Positions 1 to 7,603 are shown, counted from the stretch's first letter. The stretch is 8,257 nt of DNA from Pseudomonadota bacterium (GCA_023441105.1 JAEZQX010000017.1:1-8257); one strand, 5' to 3'. The notes: generated from the letters alone by a model not told the origin. Numbers and translations are program-made.

Positions 1-72
1 GGCCTGCTGCTGCGGGCGCGCGACGAGGTCGAGGCCGCCTCGAGAAGCGTGTCGCTGCCGCAGGCGGCTTGA
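1..72 (+). CDS. C-terminal tail of an upstream gene (partial, tentative)
   Basis: Frame 1 is open from the left edge to a TGA at 70-72 and encodes a 23-residue tail (GLLLRARDEVEAASRSVSLP, then QAA). The composition is that of an ordinary soluble protein end with a short amphipathic helix. The fragment is too short to assign to a family. Frame 2 is also open across this stretch, so the frame choice rests on the plausible residue mix and on the fact that the non-coding-looking tandem duplication starts right after this stop. It could equally be non-coding. Confidence 0.35.
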   Translation, partial: GLLLRARDEVEAASRSVSLPQAA

Positions 73-102
73 GGAGCGGCACGAGCGGGAGCGGCACGAG
101 CG
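73..102. repeat. Perfect 15-bp tandem duplication
   Basis: The unit GGAGCGGCACGAGCG occurs at 73-87 and again, identically, at 88-102. The first copy starts on the base after the TGA at 70-72. It looks like a slippage duplication in intergenic DNA. No regulatory role can be inferred from sequence alone. Confidence 0.85.
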
Positions 103-189
103 CAGGGCGCCGGCGCCGCGCCCCCGCCCGGGACCGCGATTGCAGACCGGGCCCGCGCGCGCCGCAGGAATGGATGTTGCTGTCACTTC

Positions 190-213
190 TCCCTTTTGAC
201 CTTTGAAAAGGGA
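190..213. promoter_or_regulatory. Leader palindrome upstream of the NAGGN operon
   Basis: TCCCTTTT at 190-197 is perfectly complementary to AAAAGGGA at 206-213, leaving an 8-base spacer (GACCTTTG). It lies in an A/T-richer island within otherwise very GC-rich DNA and ends four bases before the AGGAG ribosome binding site (217-221) of the first operon gene. It is not a classic intrinsic terminator, because the stem is not GC-rich and no T run follows. It could be an operator for a repressor or activator, or an mRNA hairpin affecting translation. I could not pick a convincing -35/-10 pair in 73-227, so the promoter itself is unplaced. Confidence 0.4.
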
Positions 214-227
214 GGCAGGAGAGGCCG

Positions 228-2003
228 ATGTGCGGAATCAGTGGCGAAATCAGGTTCGACGGCGAATACGCCTCGACCGACGCAGTCGCCCGAATGACGG
301 CAGCGATGGCGGATCGCGGCCCGGATGGCAGCGGCATCGTCTCGCGCGGGCCGGTCGCGCTGGGACACCGGCGGCTGCGCATCATCGACCTGTCGGATCG
401 TGCCCAGCAGCCGATGGTCGATCCCGATCTCGGCCTGAACATCGTGTTCAACGGCTGCATCTACAACTATCGGCAACTGCGGGAAGAGCTGGCCAAGCTC
501 GGCTATCGCTTCTTCTCGACCGGCGACACCGAGGTCGTGCTGAAGGCCTGGCACGCCTGGGGCGAGCAGTGCGTCGACCGGATGCTCGGCATGTTCGCCT
601 TCGTCGTCCACGAGCGGGACAGCGGCCGGGTGGCCATGGCGCGCGACCGCTTCGGGATCAAGCCGCTGTACCTGAACCACACCAGCGCCCGCCTGCGCTT
701 TGCATCGGCACTGCCGGCGCTGCTGGCGGCGGGCGGTGTCGATACCTCCATCGATACCACCGCCTTGCACCACTACATGAGTTTCCATGCGGTGGTGCCG
801 GCTCCGCGCACGATCCTCAACGGCGTGCGCAAGCTGCCGCCGGCCACGCTGCGCGTCATCGAGCCGGACGGCAGTCACCGTGACCGCGTCTACTGGAATC
901 CGCCATTCAGCCGCGACGCGCGTGACACCGCGATGTCCGCGGAGGACTGGCGCGACGCGGTGATGGCCGCGCTGCGACGGGCGGTCGATCGGCGGATGAT
1001 CGCCGACGTGCCGGTTGGCGTGCTGCTCTCCGGCGGCGTCGACTCCAGCCTGATCGTCGGCATGCTTGCCGAAGCGGGCCAGACCGGCCTGCAGACCTTC
1101 TCCGTCGGCTTCGAGGAAGCCAACGGCGAGAAGGGCGACGAATTCGTCTACTCCGACCTGATCGCGCGCCATTACGACACCGAGCACCACAAGATCTTCG
1201 TGCCGTCGGCCAACCTGATGGATGCGCTGCCGGGCACCATCGACGCCATGTCGGAGCCCATGGTCTCCTACGACAACGTCGGCTTCTACCTGCTCAGCAA
1301 GGAAGTCTCGCGGCATGTGAAGGTGGTGCAGTCCGGGCAGGGCGCCGACGAGGTGTTCGGCGGCTACCACTGGTATCCGCCGCTGATGGATTCCGCGGAT
1401 CCGGTGGCCGATTACGCCCGGGTCTTCATGGACCGCGACCATGCGACGCTGCTCGGGCAGCTCGATCCGCGCTGGCATACGCCGGCCGACCCGAGCCGGG
1501 GTTTCGTCGATGCCCATTTCCATGCCCCGGGTGCCGAGACGGGCGTCGACAAGGCGCTGCGGCTCGACACCACCGTCATGCTGGTGGACGACCCGGTCAA
1601 GCGGGTCGACAACATGACGATGGCGTGGGGATTGGAGGCGCGCGTGCCGTTTCTCGACCACGAGCTGGTGGAGTTGGCGGCGCGGATTCCGCCTGCGCTC
1701 AAGCTCAAGGACGGCGGCAAGGGCGTCCTCAAGGACGTGGCCCGGCAGGTGGTGCCGCACGAGGTGATCGACCGGCCGAAGGGCTACTTCCCGGTGCCGC
1801 AGCTCAAGTACATCTCGGGGCCATACCTCGAGCTGGTCAAGGAGGCGCTCGGTTCGGTGCCCGCCCGGCAGCGCAGCCTGTTTCGCCGGGAGTACCTCGA
1901 CCAGCTGTTCGCGGCGCCGGAGAAGCACATCACACCGCTGCGCGGTTCCGCCTTGTGGCAGGTCGCGCTGCTGGAGCTCTGGCTCCAGAACCATGGGATC
2001 TGA
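228..2003 (+). CDS. asnO: N-acetylglutaminylglutamine amidotransferase (asparagine synthase family)
   Basis: This 591-residue cytoplasmic enzyme is expected to amidate N-acetylglutaminylglutamine to the osmolyte NAGGN, using ammonia from glutamine and ATP activation. The N-terminal class II glutaminase domain (about 1-210) starts MCGISG, so Cys2 becomes the N-terminal nucleophile. It carries GHRRL (46-50), NGCIYN (75-80) and GDTEV (99-103). The C-terminal synthetase domain has the ATP PP-loop SGGVDSS (268-274), SGQGADEVFGGY (369-380) and LEARVPFLDHEL (469-480). The start is fixed by Cys2 and by AGGAG six bases upstream. General AsnB proteins share this architecture. The assignment to NAGGN rather than asparagine synthesis rests on the two partner genes downstream, which form the trio described in Pseudomonas and Sinorhizobium. 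One oddity is that the position usually Glu in NGEIYN is Cys77. Only 15 bases separate it from the next gene. Confidence 0.9.
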   Translation: MCGISGEIRFDGEYASTDAVARMTAAMADRGPDGSGIVSRGPVALGHRRLRIIDLSDRAQQPMVDPDLGLNIVFNGCIYNYRQLREELAKLGYRFFSTGDTEVVLKAWHAWGEQCVDRMLGMFAFVVHERDSGRVAMARDRFGIKPLYLNHTSARLRFASALPALLAAGGVDTSIDTTALHHYMSFHAVVPAPRTILNGVRKLPPATLRVIEPDGSHRDRVYWNPPFSRDARDTAMSAEDWRDAVMAALRRAVDRRMIADVPVGVLLSGGVDSSLIVGMLAEAGQTGLQTFSVGFEEANGEKGDEFVYSDLIARHYDTEHHKIFVPSANLMDALPGTIDAMSEPMVSYDNVGFYLLSKEVSRHVKVVQSGQGADEVFGGYHWYPPLMDSADPVADYARVFMDRDHATLLGQLDPRWHTPADPSRGFVDAHFHAPGAETGVDKALRLDTTVMLVDDPVKRVDNMTMAWGLEARVPFLDHELVELAARIPPALKLKDGGKGVLKDVARQVVPHEVIDRPKGYFPVPQLKYISGPYLELVKEALGSVPARQRSLFRREYLDQLFAAPEKHITPLRGSALWQVALLELWLQNHGI

Positions 2004-2018
2004 AAGGTCGAGAGGGGC

Positions 2019-3851
2019 ATGCTCAAGAAGTCAGCGGAACATCTGACGGCCGTCGGCGGTCGTCCTCATCGCGCAGCGCGCGGCAGCCGCCTCGGCCATC
2101 GCCTGCAGCGCATCCGCCAGCACGGGTGGCAGCGCCTGGAGAGTGCAGCCAGCGGCCCGGTCGCGACGGCGCGCAATGCGCTGCTGGATTGCGGCTGGGG
2201 CCGATTGCTCTTCGCCCAGACCTTCGAGGCGCCCGCTGTCCTGGTCGAAGCGCTCGGCGCCGAAGGGCCGCAGCGCCGCGACATCGCGTTCTACGTGAGA
2301 GAGCCGCAGGTGCTGCTCGCCCAGGCGCCACAGGAGGTCTTCCTCGACCCGTCGCACACCTATCGCCTCGATCTCGCCACCTATCGCCCGCACCATCGGC
2401 AGGCAGCCGGCTTCGTGATCAGGCGGCTGGCGTCGCAGGCCGATGCAGCGGCCATCAACCGCATCTATGCAACCCGGGCGATGGTGCAGGTCGATCCTGC
2501 CTTCTTCTGGCAGGAGCGCGACAACCGGGCGCTGAGCTACTGGATCGCCGAGGACGAGGTCAGCGGCGAGGTGATCGGCACCGTCACCGGCATCGATCAC
2601 CATCGCGCCTTCGGCGACCCGGAAGGCGGCACCTCGTTGTGGTGCCTGGCGGTCGATCCGCAGGCTCGCTTTCCCGGCATCGGCGAGGAGCTGGTGCGTC
2701 GGCTGGCGGAGCACTTCAAGGCGCGCGGCGCGCCCTTCATGGACCTGTCGGTGCTCTACGACAACGAGCAGGCCATCGCGCTCTACGAGAAGCTGGGGTT
2801 CGTGCGCGTGCCGTTCTTCTCGGTCAAGCGCAAGAACTCGATCAACGAGCGCTTCTTCGCCACGCCGCAACCCGAGCAGTACGACGCGCTCAATCCCTAC
2901 GCCCGGATCATCGTCGACGAGGCCCGCCGCCGCGGCATCGGCGTCGAGATCACCGATGGGGCCGGCGGCTTCTTCCGCCTCTCCCACGGCGGGCGCTCCA
3001 TCCACTGCCGCGAGAGCCTGTCGGCACTGACCTCCGGCGTCGCCGTGTCCATCTGCGACGACAAGGCCGTGACCACGCGTCTGGTGCACAAGGCCGGCGT
3101 CCAGGTGCCCCAGCAGATGGATGCCGCCAGCCCGCGCGACGAGATCGAGGCCTTCGTCGCCCGCCATGTCAGCGTGGTGGTCAAGCCGGCGCGCGGCGAG
3201 CAGGGACGCGGCATCGCCGTCGGACTGCGCGAGATCGGCCAGATCGAACAGGCCATCGAGACCGCCCGCGCGGTCTCGGACCGCGTGCTGCTGGAGGCCT
3301 ACTTCAAGGGCGATGACCTGCGGCTGGTGATCATCGACTACAAGCTCGCCGCGGCGGCGATCCGGCGACCGCCGTCGGTTGTCGGCGACGGCCAGCACGA
3401 CCTGCGCACGCTGATCGAGCGGCAGTCGCGGCGCCGGGAGGCGGCCACCCAGGGCGAAAGCCGGATCCCGGTCGATGCCGAGACCGAGCGCTGCCTGGCC
3501 GATGCCGGCCTGGCGCTGGATTCGGTGCTCGCGCCGGGCCGCGAGGTGCTGGTGCGCAAGACCGCCAACCTGCACACCGGCGGCTCGATCCACGACGTCA
3601 CGGAGTTGGTCCATCCGCGGCTGGTGGAGGCGGCCTGCGCGGTGGCGCGCGCCATCGAAATACCGGTGGTCGGCGTCGACTTCATGATCAGGTCGCCCAC
3701 CGAACCGGACTACGTCTTCATCGAAGCCAACGAGCGGCCGGGGCTGGCGAACCACGAGCCGCAACCGGTGGCCGAGCGGTTCGTCGACCTGCTGTTCCCG
3801 CAGTCGCTGCCGCACGGACTGCGCCACGATACAGGAGTTGCCACGGGATGA
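2019..3851 (+). CDS. ngg: N-acetylglutaminylglutamine synthetase (GNAT/ATP-grasp fusion)
   Basis: This 610-residue bifunctional cytoplasmic enzyme is expected to acetylate glutamine and ligate it to a second glutamine with ATP. Residues 1-50 are basic and poorly ordered. Residues 50-125 (CGWGRLLFAQTFE onward) form the family's N-terminal region. A GNAT domain spans about 133-270, with the acetyl-CoA loop R217-x-x-G220-x-G222 and YDNEQAIALYEKLGF (247-261). An ATP-grasp domain follows (about 300-595), with a KPARGEQGRGIAVG nucleotide-binding strand and loop (389-402), cyanophycin-synthetase-like VVGDGQHDLRTLI (454-466), TANLHTGGSIHDVT (515-528) and the metal-binding IEANERPG (568-575). The start follows the amidotransferase stop by 15 bases, with AAGG at 2004-2007 and GAGG at 2012-2015. 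The stop overlaps the next start as ATGA. This domain pair is diagnostic of the NAGGN trio. Confidence 0.92.
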   Translation: MLKKSAEHLTAVGGRPHRAARGSRLGHRLQRIRQHGWQRLESAASGPVATARNALLDCGWGRLLFAQTFEAPAVLVEALGAEGPQRRDIAFYVREPQVLLAQAPQEVFLDPSHTYRLDLATYRPHHRQAAGFVIRRLASQADAAAINRIYATRAMVQVDPAFFWQERDNRALSYWIAEDEVSGEVIGTVTGIDHHRAFGDPEGGTSLWCLAVDPQARFPGIGEELVRRLAEHFKARGAPFMDLSVLYDNEQAIALYEKLGFVRVPFFSVKRKNSINERFFATPQPEQYDALNPYARIIVDEARRRGIGVEITDGAGGFFRLSHGGRSIHCRESLSALTSGVAVSICDDKAVTTRLVHKAGVQVPQQMDAASPRDEIEAFVARHVSVVVKPARGEQGRGIAVGLREIGQIEQAIETARAVSDRVLLEAYFKGDDLRLVIIDYKLAAAAIRRPPSVVGDGQHDLRTLIERQSRRREAATQGESRIPVDAETERCLADAGLALDSVLAPGREVLVRKTANLHTGGSIHDVTELVHPRLVEAACAVARAIEIPVVGVDFMIRSPTEPDYVFIEANERPGLANHEPQPVAERFVDLLFPQSLPHGLRHDTGVATG

Positions 3852-5023
3852 GGTTGCGGATCGACGTCGAATACCTGGCCGAGCAGTTGCGGAAGCTGCT
3901 CGAGATTCCAAGTCCCAGCGGCTACACCGACAACGTCGTGCGCTACTGCACCGAGGAGTTGCAGCGGCTGGGGCTGAAGCCGGAGCTCACGCGGCGCGGT
4001 GCCATCCGCGCCATCCGGCCGGGCGAGCACCAGGCGGCGGCACGTGCCATCGTCTCGCACCTGGATACGCTCGGCGCGCAGGTGAAGCGCGTCAAGGAAA
4101 ACGGCCGGCTGGAGCTGGTGCCGATCGGCCACTGGTCGGCGCGCTTCGCCGAAGGCGCGCGGGTGACGCTGTTCTCCGAGAAGGGCTCCTACCGCGGCAG
4201 CATCCTGCCCTTGAAGGCCTCCGGCCACACCTTCAACAAGGAGATCGATTCCCAACCGGTGGGCTGGGAGTACGTCGAGCTGCGGGTCGACGCCTACACC
4301 CGATCGACGCAGGAGACGCTGGCACTGGGCATCGACATCGGCGACATCGTCGCCATCGACCCGCAGCCGGAGTTCCTGGGCAACGGCTTCATCGTCTCGC
4401 GCCACCTCGACAACAAGGCAGGCGTCGCCTCGATGCTGGCGGCGCTGCAGGCGCTGCAGCGCGAAGGCGCGAAGACCGAGGTGGACATCCATTGGCTGTT
4501 CACCATCAGCGAGGAGGTCGGCGTCGGGGCCTCGTCCATCCTCACGCACGACGTCGCCTCGCTGGTGGCGGTGGACAACGGCACCACCGCCGCCGGCCAG
4601 AACTCGTCGGAATTCGGCGTGACCATCGCCATGGCCGACCAGACCGGTCCGTTCGACTACCACCTCACCCTCAAGCTGGTGAAGCTGTGCCGCGAGTTCG
4701 AGATCAAGTTCCAGAAGGATGTGTTCCGCTACTACCGGTCCGATTCGGCCTCGGCCGTCGAGGCGGGCAGCGACGTGCGCACCGCGCTGGTGACGTTCGG
4801 CGTCGATGCATCGCACGGCTACGAGCGGATCAACATCCATGCCCTGCGGTCGCTTGCCGAGCTGCTGTCGGCCTATGCGACCAGCTCGGTGCAGATCCAT
4901 CGCGACGCCGAGGAAATGACCGGCCTCAAGGGCTTCACCAAGCAGCCGACGCGCGAGGCGAGCCAGCCGGATGTGCCCGGCATGCACGCGGAGCGACCGT
5001 TCCCGGTGAAATCCGACGCCTAG
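3848..5023 (+). CDS. M42-family metallopeptidase of the NAGGN system
   Basis: This 391-residue cytoplasmic di-metal aminopeptidase-type hydrolase is the third conserved member of the NAGGN trio. The M42/M28-type active site is complete by eye: H71 and D73 in SHLDTLG, bridging D188 in RHLDNKAG, catalytic E222 and metal ligand E223 in SEEVG, D243 in VDNG and H323 in SHGYER. Residues between the first ligand and RHLDNK (about 75-180) correspond to the inserted dimerisation domain of the family. The start is supported by AGGAG (3833-3837) ten bases upstream and by the ATGA overlap with ngg, which implies translational coupling. Its substrate is not established. Turnover of NAGGN or of a precursor peptide is an inference from the operon. 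Its TAG stop overlaps the stop of the convergent DUF2069 gene by 4 bp. Confidence 0.9.
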   Translation: MRLRIDVEYLAEQLRKLLEIPSPSGYTDNVVRYCTEELQRLGLKPELTRRGAIRAIRPGEHQAAARAIVSHLDTLGAQVKRVKENGRLELVPIGHWSARFAEGARVTLFSEKGSYRGSILPLKASGHTFNKEIDSQPVGWEYVELRVDAYTRSTQETLALGIDIGDIVAIDPQPEFLGNGFIVSRHLDNKAGVASMLAALQALQREGAKTEVDIHWLFTISEEVGVGASSILTHDVASLVAVDNGTTAAGQNSSEFGVTIAMADQTGPFDYHLTLKLVKLCREFEIKFQKDVFRYYRSDSASAVEAGSDVRTALVTFGVDASHGYERINIHALRSLAELLSAYATSSVQIHRDAEEMTGLKGFTKQPTREASQPDVPGMHAERPFPVKSDA

Positions 5024-5400
5024 GTCGCGGCAGCGGCCGCGGCGGCGCGGCGGCGTAGCGTCACGTAGCGCAGGATCGCCAGGTAGATCGCGGCCGCCAG
5101 CGCGGCCGCGACCCAGCCGAGCAGGGACGAGAGGCCGCCGTCGCTCATGCCGCGCACGACGCCTTCGCAGAGATAGGCCAGGATCAGCATCGACCACAGC
5201 TGGAAGTGGCGGATGCGCCCCTTCCAGAACGCCGGCAGCACGAACAGCAGCGGCAGCACCTTGAGGGCCAGGAGCGACCCGCCGGGCCGCAGCGGTGCCA
5301 ACACCGTTTCCCAGGCCAGGCCCAGCACGATCAGCGCGATGGTGAGAAAGACCGTGAGCTGGCGCATCCGGTCCGCGGCAGCCGCCATCGTGGCCGTCAC
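5020..5400 (-). CDS. DUF2069 inner-membrane protein
   Basis: This 126-residue integral membrane protein has no known function. About four hydrophobic segments are visible (about 15-33, 43-58, 66-84 and 92-112), joined by short loops including FWKGRIRHFQLWS (58-70). The block LKVLPLLFVLPAFWKGR and the following LAYLCEGVVRG are features I associate with the proteobacterial DUF2069 family, and the length fits. The C-terminus is an odd Arg/Ala run (RRRAAAAAAAT). The start taken is a GTG at 5400 whose GTGA overlaps the stop of the alpha/beta hydrolase, with GAGG about 12 bases upstream. The ATG four codons later (5388) is an alternative. It is the last gene of the metY operon. Its TAG stop overlaps the stop of the convergent peptidase gene. 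Confidence 0.82.
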   Translation of the reverse strand: MTATMAAAADRMRQLTVFLTIALIVLGLAWETVLAPLRPGGSLLALKVLPLLFVLPAFWKGRIRHFQLWSMLILAYLCEGVVRGMSDGGLSSLLGWVAAALAAAIYLAILRYVTLRRRAAAAAAAT

Positions 5401-6251
5401 GATCCGTCGCTACCTCGGGACAGGACCTTCGGCAGCCATTCGCGCAGCGCGGCGAGCGTCGCCACCGGATGCTCGGCCATCAGGTTGTGGCCGCTGCCGG
5501 CGATCGGCACCACGGTGACGTCGACACCGGCGGCGCGCGCCGCCTCGATGGCCTTGCGGGCAGCCTTGGGTGGCGTCATCAGGTCGCGCTCGGCGAGGAT
5601 GAAGAGCGCCGGCACCGCCAGCGCCGCCGCCCGCTCGAGCCCGGACTGATAATTGTTGCAGGCCGCGAAGTCGGTGTGCAGCACGCCCCGCGGCTGGCGC
5701 TCCATCAGGCGGCGTCCCTGGATGTAGGTGGAGAAGCCCGGGCCGGGCGTGCCCGGCCAATGATTGATGCCGGCGCTCGACCAGAAGTTGATCATGTCGA
5801 AGGCACGATCCTCGTCGCTGCGCGCCGCCTCGAGCAGGGCATCCGACACCCGCATCGGTACCGCTGTCGCCAGCAGCGCGATGCCGGCAAGCCAGGCGGG
5901 ACGCAGGGCGCTGGCTTCGAGGGCGATCAGCGAGCCCATGCTGTGGCCGGCGATCACCGCCGCGGGGACGGCCTGCAGGCCGGCAGCCGCGCAGGCGGCG
6001 GTGACGGCGGCGCAGGTCCACCGCGCCAGCGCCTCGACGCTGTCGCGCGCCGGGCCGGCGCTGCGGCCGTGGCCGGGCAGGTCCAGCGCCAGCATCGAGT
6101 AGCCGTGGTGCGCGAGATAGCGCGACTGCAACGCCCAGACCGAATGGTCCAGCTGCGCGCCGTGCACCAGCACCACCAGCGGCTGGTCCGGCGCCAGCGG
6201 TTTGCCGCCGGTGTAGGCGTAGGCTTCGGCGCCTTCGACGGTGAACTTCAT
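5397..6251 (-). CDS. Alpha/beta hydrolase fold protein
   Basis: This 284-residue soluble serine hydrolase has a complete catalytic triad by motif: nucleophile S104 in GHSMGS (102-107), acid D223 in ERDLMTPP and H255 in GSGHNLM. The oxyanion-side HGAQLDHSVW (30-39) and LDLPGHGRS (57-65) are typical of the family. A cap region lies roughly at 133-205. There is no signal peptide. The substrate cannot be read from the sequence. Esterases, lactonases and C-C bond hydrolases all look like this. It is not homoserine O-acetyltransferase MetX, which is longer and has a different nucleophile elbow, despite sitting next to metY. Its ATG overlaps the metY stop as ATGA without a strong Shine-Dalgarno sequence, so it is probably translated by coupling. 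Its stop overlaps the DUF2069 start. Confidence 0.88.
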   Translation of the reverse strand: MKFTVEGAEAYAYTGGKPLAPDQPLVVLVHGAQLDHSVWALQSRYLAHHGYSMLALDLPGHGRSAGPARDSVEALARWTCAAVTAACAAAGLQAVPAAVIAGHSMGSLIALEASALRPAWLAGIALLATAVPMRVSDALLEAARSDEDRAFDMINFWSSAGINHWPGTPGPGFSTYIQGRRLMERQPRGVLHTDFAACNNYQSGLERAAALAVPALFILAERDLMTPPKAARKAIEAARAAGVDVTVVPIAGSGHNLMAEHPVATLAALREWLPKVLSRGSDGS

Positions 6252-7540
6252 GATGCCGCCCGCTTCAGGGCACGTTTCAGGTCGGCGACGAGGTCGTCGG
6301 GGTCCTCCAGCCCGATCGACAGGCGCAGCGTCCCTTCGCCGATCCCGGCTTCGCGCAGCGCCCGCTCGTCCATCCGAAAGTGGGTGGTCGATGCCGGATG
6401 GATCACCAGCGAGCGCGCATCGCCGACGTTGGCGAGGTGCGAGAACAACTCCAGGCTCTCGACGAAACGGCGACCGCCGAGCCGGTCGACCTTGAGGTCG
6501 ACGCTGAACACCGCCCCGCAGCCGCGCGGCAGCAGGCGCTTGGCAAGCTCGTGGTCCGGATGCGACGGCAGGTCAGGATAGGCGACCTGTGCAACCAGCT
6601 CGTGCCCCTGCAGGAAATCCGCCACCTTGCGGGCGTTCGCGACATGGCGCGCCATGCGCAGCGGCAGCGTTTCGACGCCCTGCAGGATCTGGAAGGCGGC
6701 CATCGGGCTCATGCAGGCGCCGAAGTCGCGCAGGCCTTCGCGACGGGCGCGCAGCAGGAAGGCGGCGACCGTGGACTCCTCGGTGAAGACCATCGAATGA
6801 AAGCCGTCGTAGGGCTCGGTCAGCTCCGGGAACTTGCCCGAGGCATCCCAGTCGAAGCGGCCCGAGTCGACCAGCAGGCCGCCGAGGACGGTGCCGTGGC
6901 CGCAGAGGAACTTGGTGGCCGAGTGATAGACCAGGTTGGCACCGTGCTCGAAGGGCCGGATCAGGTACGGCGTGGTGAAGGTGGAATCCACCAGCAGCGG
7001 CACCTTGTGGCCGTGGGCGATGTCCGCGACCATGGCGATGTCCATCACGTCGAGACCCGGGTTGCCGAGCGTCTCGCCGAACAGCAGCCGCGTGTTCGGC
7101 CGCAGCGCCGCCCGCCACCCGGCGCCGTCGCGCGGATCGACGAACGTGGTCTCGATGCCGAAGCGGCGCAGCGTGAAGTGCAGCAGGTTGTGCGAGCCGC
7201 CGTAGAGCGCGCGGGAGGCGACGATGTGCGAGCCGGCACCGGCGATGGTCGCGATGGCCAGGTGCAGCGCCGCCTGGCCGCTCGCGGTGGCGATGCCGCC
7301 CACCCCGCGCTCCAGCGCTGCGATGCGCTCTTCCAGCACGGCAACCGTCGGGTTGCTCAGCCGGGAGTAGACGTGGCCGGACTGCTCCATGTTGAAGAGC
7401 GCCGCCGCCTGGTCGGAGTCCGGGAAGACGAACGAGGTGCTGAGGTAGATCGGCGTCGCCCTGGCGCCCGTGGCAGGGTCGGGTGAGGCGCCGGCATGCA
7501 CCGCCAGGGTGTCCATGCCGTAGTAGTCTTTCTGGCTCAC
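6248..7540 (-). CDS. metY: O-acetylhomoserine sulfhydrylase (PLP-dependent)
   Basis: This 430-residue cytoplasmic Cys/Met-metabolism PLP enzyme is expected to make homocysteine from O-acetylhomoserine and sulfide (direct sulfhydrylation). Visible motifs are TLAVHAG (11-17), YSRLSNPT (58-65), the cofactor stretch SGQAALHL (88-95), VDSTFTTPYLIRPFEHGA (184-201) and the Schiff-base lysine K210 in HSATKFLCGHG. LRARREGLRDFGACMSPMAAF and LQGVETLPLRM are typical of the longer O-acetylhomoserine branch. The length also fits that branch (about 430, against about 390-400 for MetB/MetZ). O-succinylhomoserine use cannot be fully excluded. The start chosen is GTG at 7540, preceded by AGAAGGG. An ATG at 7555 lacks a ribosome binding site, and the ATG at 7516 would trim eight residues. 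It is the first gene of the operon. Confidence 0.9.
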   Translation of the reverse strand: MSQKDYYGMDTLAVHAGASPDPATGARATPIYLSTSFVFPDSDQAAALFNMEQSGHVYSRLSNPTVAVLEERIAALERGVGGIATASGQAALHLAIATIAGAGSHIVASRALYGGSHNLLHFTLRRFGIETTFVDPRDGAGWRAALRPNTRLLFGETLGNPGLDVMDIAMVADIAHGHKVPLLVDSTFTTPYLIRPFEHGANLVYHSATKFLCGHGTVLGGLLVDSGRFDWDASGKFPELTEPYDGFHSMVFTEESTVAAFLLRARREGLRDFGACMSPMAAFQILQGVETLPLRMARHVANARKVADFLQGHELVAQVAYPDLPSHPDHELAKRLLPRGCGAVFSVDLKVDRLGGRRFVESLELFSHLANVGDARSLVIHPASTTHFRMDERALREAGIGEGTLRLSIGLEDPDDLVADLKRALKRAAS

Positions 7541-7572
7541 GATGCCCTTCTGCATTCGATGCGGAGCGATGC

Positions 7573-7581
7573 AATTTAGCA
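7573..7581 (-). promoter_or_regulatory. Candidate extended -10 promoter for metY
   Basis: On the minus strand, TGC followed by TAAATT (7581 down to 7573) resembles an extended -10 element (TGnTATAAT, four of six hexamer matches). It is the only A/T-rich patch in this GC-rich gap. Transcription would start near 7566, giving a leader of about 25 bases to the GTG at 7540. No good -35 is visible, as expected for an extended -10. Confidence 0.35.
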
Positions 7582-7603
7582 CGCGTGCCGGCAGCCGTCC
7601 GAC

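Noticed and set aside
190..213. Intrinsic terminator of the upstream gene
   Set aside because: The stem is A/T-heavy with no T tract after it on either strand, and it sits against the next ribosome binding site.
183..1994. 603-codon open frame on the minus strand opposite the amidotransferase gene
   Set aside because: Its product is rich in Arg, His, Gln and Val with no motifs. The plus strand carries a fully motif-supported gene. Long antisense frames are a by-product of high GC.
2031..3911. 626-codon minus-strand frame opposite ngg, and the 563-codon plus-strand frame at 1625-3316
   Set aside because: Both lack recognisable domains and overlap verified GNAT/ATP-grasp and amidotransferase coding in another frame.
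5024..5060. GC-rich inverted repeat near the convergent stops (GCGGCCGC at 5033-5040) as a terminator
   Set aside because: It lies inside the Ala codons of the DUF2069 C-terminus, has no T run, and is explained by repeated GCG/GCC codons.
3710..5197. 495-codon minus-strand frame opposite the M42 peptidase gene
   Set aside because: Composition is shadow-like, and the plus strand shows all M42 metal ligands. It also overlaps the DUF2069 gene on its own strand in another frame.
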